Assembly (NCBI GenBank): GCA_902795625.1
Contig: CADBLW010000179.1
Coordinates: 1-6,814 of the forward strand
From: an uncultured Lachnospiraceae bacterium
GTDB lineage: Bacteria > Bacillota > Clostridia > Lachnospirales > Lachnospiraceae
Reading direction: 5' to 3'
DNA length: 6,814 nt
This document shows, piece after piece, positions 1 through 5,379 of the stretch. The notes under the pieces are model-generated. The model did no database searches. It was not told the origin of the DNA and saw only the letters and a list, made by a program, of their open reading frames with translations. How positions within the stretch are numbered: position 1 is the stretch's first letter; each line of letters begins with the position of its first letter. Both the position numbers and the translations under genes were made by a program.

Positions 1-1
1 C

Positions 2-616
2 CTTCCGGAGGACCGGTACGCGGAGCTGGTTACAGGTCTTTCGGAAAATTCCGCTGCCTGGGAGGAGATGCTCGGGCTCATTGAGCGGGAAAATCCCGGA
101 ATTCAGATGGATTTTGTGATCAACCCGAAGCACGATGTGCTCCGCGGCATCCTGCAGCGCAGGGGAGCCGCGTTTGAGAAGGAGCAGAAGAAATTTCGGC
201 TGGTCCGCGAGATCGAAGCGGCGGACAATCACGCAGTCGGTGAGCTGCAGCCGGAGTACGAGGACCAATACCGCGAGGTGCACGCGAAGGACACGTATTG
301 GACCGCGGAGCGGATCCTGGAGGCGCGGGACATTTTCCGCGTGTATACCGCGATCGAGCAGGGAAGGCTGGTCGGCTACATGGACATCACGACCGGTCAC
401 CCGGAAAATGAGCCCTACGATCTGTGGACAGCCCCCGGCTTCGAGCATTACAGGAAAGCACTGCTGGCAGCGGCGATCCGGCGGAACCGGCCGAGCGGAA
501 TGATGGTTGTGATCGATACGGACAACGCAGCGGAGATCGCGCTGTACGAAGAGACCGGGTTTGAGGCGATCGCGCGCTCGGAGAGCGTGTATGCGACATA
601 CCAGGCGGGGGAATGA
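2..616 (+). CDS. GNAT-family N-acetyltransferase, 5'-truncated by the window edge
   Basis: The frame is open from the first bases of the window to a TGA at 614–616, giving 204 visible residues. The true start lies upstream; the ATG at 68 is internal, since the reading continues leftwards with normal protein (LPEDRYAELV...). The C-terminal half looks like a GNAT acyl-CoA transferase fold: a central strand LVGYMDITTG, a Leu/Ala-rich helix KALLAAAIRRN, a strand MMVVIDTDN, and the terminal motif ALYEETGFEAI typical of GNAT motif B. GNAT enzymes move an acetyl group from acetyl-CoA to an amine; the substrate here cannot be read. The first part, ending FVINPKHDVLRGILQRRGAAFEKEQ, itself resembles the end of a GNAT fold, so the whole protein may be a tandem two-domain GNAT (inference). 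The expected R/Q-x-x-G-x-G/A pyrophosphate loop is not seen: the stretch reads APGFEHYRKALL without the glycines. The stop overlaps the next ATG (ATGA). Confidence 0.8.
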   Translation, partial: LPEDRYAELVTGLSENSAAWEEMLGLIERENPGIQMDFVINPKHDVLRGILQRRGAAFEKEQKKFRLVREIEAADNHAVGELQPEYEDQYREVHAKDTYWTAERILEARDIFRVYTAIEQGRLVGYMDITTGHPENEPYDLWTAPGFEHYRKALLAAAIRRNRPSGMMVVIDTDNAAEIALYEETGFEAIARSESVYATYQAGE

Positions 617-732
617 CGGAGGAGTTCTCGAAGTACAAGATGGTGGAGGACCGCGAGGCCGTGAAACGCTGCCTCGACCGGACGGAGCATTTTCTGACCG
701 CGGACATTGATTTTGCGAGCTATATGGGTTGA
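613..732 (+). CDS. Small ORF of 39 codons, translationally coupled to the GNAT gene; function unknown
   Basis: The ATG at 613 overlaps the GNAT stop as ATGA, a classic arrangement for translational re-initiation. The G-rich run GGCGGGGGA directly upstream could serve as a weak ribosome site. The product begins MTEEFSKYKMVEDREAVKRC and ends DIDFASYMG. It is charged, has a single cysteine, and has no signal peptide or membrane segment. It stops at TGA 730–732, 23 nt before the TIR gene start. I do not recognise the family. It could be a genuine small protein, the surviving N-terminus of a longer gene interrupted before the TIR gene, or chance. The coupling and sensible amino-acid composition favour real translation; the short length argues for caution. 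Confidence 0.4.
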   Translation: MTEEFSKYKMVEDREAVKRCLDRTEHFLTADIDFASYMG

Positions 733-746
733 GACTTGGGAGAAAC

Positions 747-751
747 AGGGA
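747..751 (+). promoter_or_regulatory. Ribosome binding site of the TIR gene
   Basis: AGGGA sits four bases before the ATG at 756. This is a modest Shine-Dalgarno at slightly short spacing, but it favours 756 over the upstream TTG at 729. Confidence 0.45.
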
Positions 752-755
752 AACT

Positions 756-1955
756 ATGGTCAACGTTGATGTTTTTATAAGCTATTCGTCGAAAAATAAG
801 AGCGTGGCTGACGCCGTTGTCTCCGATTTCGAGCAGAACGGGATCCGGTGCTGGTACGCGCCGAGAGATATCCTTCCGGGGAAGGAATGGGTCACGGCCA
901 TCAAGGAGGGCATCCAATCCGCGAAGGTTTTTGTCCTGCTGTTCACGGAGGAATCCAACACCTCGCGCCAGGTTATGAACGAGGTGGCGCTGGCGTTCAA
1001 CGCGGAGAAGACCATCGTCCCCTTCAAGCTGACGAAGGAGGAGATGAGCGACGAGCTGGAGTACTACCTCACCCGCGTCCACTGGCTGGATGCGGTGTCC
1101 GAGCCGCTGAACGCGCACATCGTGGAGCTTCGGAAGTTTGTCGAGATCATCTTAAACGGGACGGATCCGAACGCGGCGAACAATCGGAAAATAAAGAGGG
1201 GTGCTGCTGTGGAAACCGGAGGAAGCAGCAACGGAAACAGCGACACCGATGATACGCGTTCCAATGGCGGCCGCAGGCGCATTTTCCTCTTCGCAAGCCT
1301 CGCGGCTGTGCTGGCGATCGCGGCGGTTGTTCTGCTGATCCTGAAGCCCTTCGGGTCGGAGAAGAAACCGGGAAGCGGCGGGGAGAGCGGGCAGGAACAG
1401 GAGAAGAACGATGAATCGGCCGAGATCAGGAAACTCGGTGACGCCTGCTATGACAAGGGTGAGTACGCGGAAGCGCTCACGCACTATCTGAAGCTGACGG
1501 AGGGTGACAGCAAGGACACTTCCGTGTGCTACAGGGTCGCACAGATCTATCTCACCGGCAAGGTCACAGACGAGGCGGGCGAGGAGAAGGGGCTGCAGTA
1601 CCTGGAGCTGGCGTACGACGGCGGCAGCGGGGAGAGGCTGACGGCCGAGGAGTATTACCGGCTTTCGTATAAGTATGACGCGGATCCGGCAGGCGCAGAT
1701 CCGGTCAAGGTTTGTGAATTTGCCCGGAAGGGTGCCGAGGCGGGCTCGATCCCGTGCATGGTCACGCTCGGTGAGGCGTACTGGTACGGACGCGGGGTGG
1801 AGCAGGATTATGAGCAGGTGCTGGCATGGTTCGGCAAAGCCATCGACAGCGGCGCAGAGGGCCGGACTAAGAACTATTGCATCTCCGTCATCACATCCCT
1901 TGTGGACGAAGGGCATGTGACGCGCGAGGCGGCGGCGAAGTGGATCGAAGAGTGA
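756..1955 (+). CDS. TIR-domain membrane protein with C-terminal Sel1/TPR-like repeats
   Basis: The product has 399 residues. The ATG at 756 is chosen because AGGGA (747–751) precedes it and the TIR fold starts at once; an in-frame TTG at 729 would only add nine unconserved residues. Residues 4–133 form a TIR domain: strand VDVFISYSSKNK, a BB-loop-like YAPRDILPG (34–42), strand VFVLLFTEES (58–67), and the helix with NEVALAF, where Glu76 is in the place of the catalytic glutamate of NAD-cleaving TIR domains. YYLTRVHWLDA (103–113) closes the domain. A polar Gly/Ser/Asn linker (about 134–172) leads to Arg-Arg-Arg (173–175) and one hydrophobic helix (176–196). After a Gly/Lys/Glu-rich spacer come a TPR-like unit (222–249) and about three degenerate Sel1-like repeats (about 255–290, 296–330, 331–366); the clearest reads LGEAYWYGRGVEQDYEQVLA. 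The positive charges before the helix predict TIR inside and repeats outside. Family knowledge allows NAD hydrolysis or a scaffold role. No known TIR-system partner is adjacent. Confidence 0.9.
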   Translation: MVNVDVFISYSSKNKSVADAVVSDFEQNGIRCWYAPRDILPGKEWVTAIKEGIQSAKVFVLLFTEESNTSRQVMNEVALAFNAEKTIVPFKLTKEEMSDELEYYLTRVHWLDAVSEPLNAHIVELRKFVEIILNGTDPNAANNRKIKRGAAVETGGSSNGNSDTDDTRSNGGRRRIFLFASLAAVLAIAAVVLLILKPFGSEKKPGSGGESGQEQEKNDESAEIRKLGDACYDKGEYAEALTHYLKLTEGDSKDTSVCYRVAQIYLTGKVTDEAGEEKGLQYLELAYDGGSGERLTAEEYYRLSYKYDADPAGADPVKVCEFARKGAEAGSIPCMVTLGEAYWYGRGVEQDYEQVLAWFGKAIDSGAEGRTKNYCISVITSLVDEGHVTREAAAKWIEE

Positions 1956-1964
1956 TCCGGCGGA

Positions 1965-1984
1965 CCGGCAGCGAAAGCGGCCGG
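1965..1984 (+). other. GNRA-capped RNA hairpin after the TIR gene
   Basis: CCGGC (1965–1969) pairs with GCCGG (1980–1984). Inside, after one A·G mismatch, GC pairs with GC around a GAAA tetraloop (1973–1976). The hairpin starts nine bases after the TIR stop. No T-run follows, so it is not a standard intrinsic terminator. It could protect the mRNA 3' end or separate the TIR and transporter messages. Confidence 0.45.
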
Positions 1985-2006
1985 GAACCGACTGTGCCGT
2001 CGGGCA

Positions 2007-2013
2007 TATAAAT
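2007..2013 (+). promoter_or_regulatory. Possible -10 element before the DMT transporter gene
   Basis: TATAAAT is the only AT-rich box in the 84-nt gap between the TIR and transporter genes. No convincing TTGACA-like box lies 16–18 nt upstream, so this is a weak promoter call. The AGGA at 2028–2031, eight bases before the ATG at 2040, is the ribosome binding site. Confidence 0.25.
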
Positions 2014-2039
2014 ACAGCGGAAAATACAGGAACACGACT

Positions 2040-3008
2040 ATGGACAAAAACAAGAAACAAGGGATCTTTTTTATCATCGGAGCGGGATTTTTCTTCGCTC
2101 TGATGACGTTTTTTGTCCGGAAATCGGGTGATCTGCCGACGATCCAGAAGGCGTTCTTCCGCAACGTGGTCGCGGTGTTCGTGGCGTTTGTGCTGCTGGT
2201 GCGGAGCAAGCACGGCTTCCGCATTCAGAAGGGGAGCATCCCGGGCCTTCTGGCGCGCAGCTTCTTCGGAACTTGCGGCATCCTGTGCAATTTCTTCGCG
2301 GCGGACCACCTGCACATCGCGGACGCGAGCATGCTCAACAAGCTCTCGCCGTTCTTTGCGATCGCGGTGTCGTACATCATCCTGAAGGAGCGCGCCAACG
2401 CGGTGGAGTGGCTGTCGGTGGTCGTTGCCCTGATTGGCGCGGCATTTGTCGTGAAACCCACCGGCGGCGTGACGACGCTGTACGGCCTTGTGGGTCTCGC
2501 GGGCGGTCTCGCGGCGGGCCTTGGGTATACGTTCATCCGGTATCTCGGAAAGCGCGGCGAGCGCGGGCCGGTGATCGTGCTTTGGTTCTCGCTGTTCTCA
2601 TGCCTGGCGACGGCGCCGGCACTGATCTTCGACTACCATCCGATGAGCGGACAGCAGCTTGCGTTCCTGCTGCTGACGGGCCTTTCCGCGACGGGCGGGC
2701 AGCTGTGCATCACGAAGGCATACACGAAGGCAGCGGCGAGAGACATCTCGGTATTTGACTACTCGCAGATCCTGTTCGCGGCAATCCTGGGGTGGATTTT
2801 CCTCACGGAGCTGCCGGATATCTACAGCTGGATCGGCTACGTGATCATCATCGGAACCGCGATCGCCAAATGGCGCTACATGCTGTGGCGCGACCGCGCA
2901 GCGGAGGGTGATGAGCATGCCGCGGAAGTCGGTGACCATGACGCGGAAACTGACGGCCGAGCCGCGGAAGTTGACGGCCGAGCCGCGGAAGTTGACGAAA
3001 AAGCATAA
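2040..3008 (+). CDS. EamA/DMT-superfamily transporter with a C-terminal heptapeptide-repeat tail
   Basis: The product has 322 residues and starts at the ATG at 2040, with AGGA eight bases upstream. Residues 1–280 are an almost continuous set of about ten hydrophobic helices in two halves, the hallmark of the EamA drug/metabolite transporter fold. The first half ends with ILKERANAVEWLSVVVALIG followed by a Pro at 140. The second ends with FLTELPDIYSWIGYVIIIG. Each shows the Glu-then-hydrophobic-helix signature that closes an EamA domain. Such proteins move small metabolites across the inner membrane; the substrate cannot be deduced. Residues 288–322 are unusual: five tandem seven-residue units (AEGDEHA, AEVGDHD, AETDGRA, AEVDGRA, AEVDEKA counted from the second Ala), hydrophilic and mostly acidic, added after the last helix and running to the final codon. 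The tail is probably cytoplasmic and disordered or helical. It is not part of the normal family length and is likely to vary between strains. Confidence 0.9.
   Translation: MDKNKKQGIFFIIGAGFFFALMTFFVRKSGDLPTIQKAFFRNVVAVFVAFVLLVRSKHGFRIQKGSIPGLLARSFFGTCGILCNFFAADHLHIADASMLNKLSPFFAIAVSYIILKERANAVEWLSVVVALIGAAFVVKPTGGVTTLYGLVGLAGGLAAGLGYTFIRYLGKRGERGPVIVLWFSLFSCLATAPALIFDYHPMSGQQLAFLLLTGLSATGGQLCITKAYTKAAARDISVFDYSQILFAAILGWIFLTELPDIYSWIGYVIIIGTAIAKWRYMLWRDRAAEGDEHAAEVGDHDAETDGRAAEVDGRAAEVDEKA
2901..3005 (+). repeat. 21-bp minisatellite, five copies, at the 3' end of the transporter gene
   Basis: The string GCGGA recurs at 2901, 2922, 2943, 2964 and 2985, exactly 21 bp apart. The third and fourth units are nearly identical (GACGGCCGAGCCGCGGAAG shared); the first two are more diverged. 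The array stays in frame, encodes 7-residue units, and ends immediately before the TAA stop. Confidence 0.9.
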
Positions 3009-3020
3009 TTGATTTATGAT
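2992..3020 (+). promoter_or_regulatory. Sigma-70-type promoter for the lipoprotein operon
   Basis: TTGACG (2992–2997) and TATGAT (3015–3020) are separated by 17 nt, and each matches the consensus at five of six positions. The -35 box lies inside the last repeat unit of the transporter gene and the -10 box lies just after its stop. Transcription would start near 3027, giving a leader of about 90 nt before the lipoprotein ATG. The spacer and leader are much more AT-rich than the surrounding DNA. Confidence 0.65.
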
Positions 3021-3023
3021 ACG

Positions 3024-3067
3024 AAATGCAGGCTGAAAAATACAGACTGTGATAGAAATACAGACTG
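3024..3067 (+). repeat. Direct repeats AAATRCAGRCTG in the lipoprotein leader
   Basis: AAATACAGACTG occurs exactly at 3038–3049 and 3056–3067 (18 bp apart). A related AAATGCAGGCTG lies at 3024–3035. The shorter core AAATACAG also appears twice before the transporter gene (2010–2017 and 2022–2029). The copies near 3040 and 3060 fall just downstream of the predicted transcription start, so they could be a regulator site or an RNA element. Confidence 0.5.
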
Positions 3068-3080
3068 AGAAAAGAGGAAA

Positions 3081-3106
3081 AGGAGGGAGATGTATCTGAG
3101 ATACAT
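3081..3106 (+). promoter_or_regulatory. Strong Shine-Dalgarno followed by a perfect hairpin before the lipoprotein start
   Basis: AGGAGGG (3081–3087) is the best Shine-Dalgarno in the window, but it lies 30 nt before the ATG at 3118. Between them ATGTATC (3090–3096) and GATACAT (3100–3106) form a perfect 7-bp stem with a TGA loop. Folding would shorten the effective spacing to about 13 nt. A weak site, GGAAAG at 3108–3113, lies next to the start codon. TGA at 3097 is an in-frame stop for the lipoprotein frame, so no earlier start is possible. Confidence 0.5.
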
Positions 3107-3117
3107 CGGAAAGAGCG

Positions 3118-4653
3118 ATGAAGAAAAGGTTGCTCAGTATTATTTTGAGTCTGGTGCTGGTCCTGTGCCTGACCGCATGTGGGGATGCGGACACCGAGGA
3201 ACGGCCGACCAAAGCTACGGTTACCCCGGCAGCAGGGGATGAGGTTACGCCGACGGCGGAACCTACGGGAGAACCCACAGGAGAGGTGACGCCGGTACCG
3301 ACCGACGAACCGACGCCTACTGACGAGCCGGCGCCTACCGATGAGCCGACGCCTACCGGCGAGCCGGCACCTACGGAAGAGCCGACCCCGACTCCGACGG
3401 AAGCACCGGCAGCTACGCCGACGGAAACGCCGACGCCTGAACCGGTCTATCCTGTGCCGGATGTTGTTGAGGGACCGCCGTATGTGATTGCGAGAGGCAG
3501 CGGTTGTGACCGGTATTCGGACAAGTACACCGGAGAAGGTCCTGCATTTGAGTCGGGACTTGATTACCTGTACATTACGGAGGGCGGTCTCGACAATCTC
3601 GCGGCAGCCATCCGCGCGGAAAATAATGAGACCCACAAGTATAACGACAAGGTACGCATGTCGGTAGGGGATATGTTCGAGGAGATCACGGAGCCCTTCA
3701 GCACGCAGTGGTGGATGACAAGTGATATCACGATGTATCGTAACGATTCGAAGGTATTTGCCTACAGCAGAACCACCGATATGTATCTCGGCGGATCACA
3801 CAACGAATGGTCCCGCAAGGGGTATAACTTCAATACGGACTCCGGTGAGCTGCTGACGATCACGGATCTGATCACGGATGTGAAGGCGTTCACGGAGGAC
3901 ATTGTCACCCTGCTCAAGCCTCTGGATGATGAGAACGGATTTGCAGAAGGCTGGCAGGATAAGGTTCGCGAAGCGATCGCGAACGGTGAGTTCGGCTGGG
4001 TGGCGACGGATGACGGTCTGGAGGTTTGGTTTAATCCCGGGTATCTTGCCGCTTACGCAGCAGGCGAGATCTGTGTCGGCTATGACGTTGAGTTCTATCC
4101 GGATCGATTTGTCGCGGATATGGTCGGCGCGTACGGAGATTACGAGCAGAGCCCCCGGTATCCGGAGGGCGTGATCAGCACTCAGGACGGATGGGAATAC
4201 TACCGTTCCGAGCAGTACGGGGAGATTGTCAGAGACCTGGCGAATGCCCTCGGAGTAATGTCGTGGGAAGATGTTGCCGCCTACCTTAAGGGCAGGGGAA
4301 TAGCGTTCGAAGGATACGGAGACAAGGAAGCCGGCGAGATGGAGTCCAATGCCTATGCCGTTTTCTACGATGCCGAATCGGGAGATCGCTTCTATGTCGA
4401 TTTCGGACTTGAGGATCCGGACAACATCAAGAGTACCCAGCGGGTAAGATCCATCGATATCCAATTTTCCGGCATCAAGGAGAACTTTATGTATTACCAT
4501 CTGAATGGTGCCGGGCAGGTGGAGTACGTCATCGTCGACTGCTCGTTTGAGATGGACGGCGGTTCCCGTGACGGTGCGGCCGTGTATGACCGCGACGAGG
4601 CGCTCGATATCATGCTTGTCACGATGAAGGATTATTACAGCGATGTCAAGTAA
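3118..4653 (+). CDS. Secreted lipoprotein with Pro-Thr-Glu linker and DUF3298-like domain
   Basis: The product has 511 residues. It opens with a lipoprotein signal: MKKR, a Leu/Ile/Val-rich core, and the lipobox Leu-Thr-Ala-Cys with Cys21 as the lipidated residue, so it should be anchored on the outer face of the membrane. Residues about 31–111 form a low-complexity Pro/Thr/Glu/Ala linker built partly from PTDEPT/PTDEPA hexapeptides, a spacer through the cell wall. The globular part begins near 112. Residues about 225–335 fit the DUF3298 pattern known from RsiV and related surface proteins: GGSHNEWSRKGYNFNTDSGE, then LLTITDLITD, and later WFNPGYLAAYAAGEICVGY. The last 150 residues (about 360–511) form a further domain I do not recognise. 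There is no catalytic motif. The gene is first in a likely operon with a SIMPL protein and a MacB-like permease, suggesting an envelope or surface-sensing role (inference). An anti-sigma role as in RsiV is unlikely, because there is no transmembrane anchor with a cytoplasmic domain and no sigma factor nearby. Confidence 0.85.
   Translation: MKKRLLSIILSLVLVLCLTACGDADTEERPTKATVTPAAGDEVTPTAEPTGEPTGEVTPVPTDEPTPTDEPAPTDEPTPTGEPAPTEEPTPTPTEAPAATPTETPTPEPVYPVPDVVEGPPYVIARGSGCDRYSDKYTGEGPAFESGLDYLYITEGGLDNLAAAIRAENNETHKYNDKVRMSVGDMFEEITEPFSTQWWMTSDITMYRNDSKVFAYSRTTDMYLGGSHNEWSRKGYNFNTDSGELLTITDLITDVKAFTEDIVTLLKPLDDENGFAEGWQDKVREAIANGEFGWVATDDGLEVWFNPGYLAAYAAGEICVGYDVEFYPDRFVADMVGAYGDYEQSPRYPEGVISTQDGWEYYRSEQYGEIVRDLANALGVMSWEDVAAYLKGRGIAFEGYGDKEAGEMESNAYAVFYDAESGDRFYVDFGLEDPDNIKSTQRVRSIDIQFSGIKENFMYYHLNGAGQVEYVIVDCSFEMDGGSRDGAAVYDRDEALDIMLVTMKDYYSDVK
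3298..3387 (+). repeat. 18-bp tandem repeat encoding the PTxEPx linker
   Basis: Five in-frame units start at 3298, 3316, 3334, 3352 and 3370. They encode PTDEPT, PTDEPA, PTDEPT, PTGEPA and PTEEPT (residues 61–90). The units differ mainly at third codon positions, so the array is old or codon-diversified rather than freshly expanded. More irregular Pro-Thr codons flank it on both sides. Confidence 0.8.
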
Positions 4654-4690
4654 GAGGACTCACTGATCACAGTGATGTCAGGTAAGGAGA
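4639..4690 (+). repeat. Imperfect direct repeat spanning the lipoprotein stop and the SIMPL ribosome site
   Basis: Bases 4639–4658 (Ser-Asp-Val-Lys-stop plus purines) recur at 4671–4690 with 16 of 20 identical, shifted by 32 bp. The second copy reads AGTGATGTCAGGTAAGGAGA and supplies the AAGGAG ribosome site of the SIMPL gene. Between the copies, TCACTG (4660–4665) and CAGTGA (4670–4675) form a six-pair hairpin with an ATCA loop. Confidence 0.6.
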
Positions 4691-4695
4691 AGGCT

Positions 4696-5379
4696 ATGGA
4701 GAGAGAAGCAACCATCCGCGTGACGGGCAAGGGAATGCTCCGGCTGAAGCCGGATGTCACGCGTGTCACCATCACCCTGACGGGGTGCTACAAGGAGTAC
4801 GCCGAATCGCTGAAGCGCTCCTCGGAGGATACGGAGAGCCTGAAGGACGTCATCGCAGGGCTCGGGTTTGAGCGCACGGATCTGAAGACGCTGATGTTCA
4901 ACATCCAGACGCGCACGGAGAGCTATCAGACGAAGAATCACGAGTGGAAGGAGCGCATGCTCGGGTATGAGTTCCGCCACATGCTGAAGCTGGATTTTCC
5001 GTCGGACAATGACCGCCTTGGGAAAATCCTCTACGCCCTCGCCCATGCGAAGGTGCAGCCGGAGCTGCAGTTCAGCTACACGGTGAAGGATCCCGAGGCT
5101 TCGAAAAATGCCCTGCTCGCCGCGGCGATGGAGGATGCGAAGGCGAAGGCAGCGATCCTGGCAGGCGCGTCCGGCGTGAAGCTCGGCGATGTTCTGCGGA
5201 TCGACTACTCGTTCGCGCAGATTGATTTTACGTGCCGCCCGATGAACGGCAACCTGATGATGGCGAAGGCGTACGGCGCGGTTGCCGAGTGCGACCAGTG
5301 CTATGACATGGATATCGAGCCGGACGACATCGAGGTGTCGGACACGGTGACGGTGGTGTGGAAGCTCATCGCGAAGTAA
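4696..5379 (+). CDS. SIMPL-domain (DUF541) protein, cytoplasmic
   Basis: The product has 227 residues from the ATG at 4696, chosen because AAGGAG (4684–4689) lies six bases upstream. GTG 4672 and ATG 4675 are in frame but have no ribosome site at proper distance. The protein opens with EREATIRVTGKGMLRLKPDV, the start expected of SIMPL domains (G-x-G then a Pro-Asp before the first long strand). It continues with a helix rich in Ser/Glu/Lys (residues about 34–55) and alternating strands to a final TVTVVWKLIAK. The KNALLAAAMEDAKAKAAILA helix followed by GVKLGD is also typical of the family. SIMPL proteins are poorly understood. Many are exported, but this one has no signal peptide and should stay in the cytosol. 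It has several cysteines, including a CDQC motif near residue 204. The gene starts 42 nt after the lipoprotein gene and precedes the permease-like gene by 62 nt, consistent with one transcript. Confidence 0.85.
   Translation: MEREATIRVTGKGMLRLKPDVTRVTITLTGCYKEYAESLKRSSEDTESLKDVIAGLGFERTDLKTLMFNIQTRTESYQTKNHEWKERMLGYEFRHMLKLDFPSDNDRLGKILYALAHAKVQPELQFSYTVKDPEASKNALLAAAMEDAKAKAAILAGASGVKLGDVLRIDYSFAQIDFTCRPMNGNLMMAKAYGAVAECDQCYDMDIEPDDIEVSDTVTVVWKLIAK

Noticed and set aside
1152..2315. Long minus-strand open frame (387 codons) across the end of the TIR gene and the start of the transporter gene
   Set aside because: It spans two well-supported + strand genes and their gap. Its product is Arg/Ala-rich, with no recognisable domain; this is expected as a codon shadow in GC-rich DNA.
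2901..3005. CRISPR-like array
   Set aside because: The units are contiguous 21-bp coding repeats without spacers, in frame with the transporter.
2992..3117. Riboswitch in the lipoprotein leader
   Set aside because: The leader after the predicted start is only about 90 nt, with one small hairpin. No known riboswitch core or expression-platform terminator is visible.
3090..3242. 50-codon ORF starting right after the strong Shine-Dalgarno, out of frame with the lipoprotein
   Set aside because: Its start lies too close to the Shine-Dalgarno (three bases from GGAGG) and is buried in a hairpin, and the product past codon 10 is only the shifted reading of the lipoprotein signal. It is kept only as a possible regulatory reading frame in the findings.
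2848..3636. Minus-strand open frame of 262 codons opposite the repeat tail, the leader and the Pro-Thr linker
   Set aside because: Its Arg-rich repeats are simply the complement of the 21-bp and 18-bp repeats, and it covers the promoter and leader region. It is not a plausible protein.
4672..4695. Earlier GTG/ATG starts for the SIMPL protein
   Set aside because: The nearest purine-rich site (4653–4658) is 13 or more bases away, while ATG 4696 has AAGGAG six bases upstream and starts the conserved fold directly.
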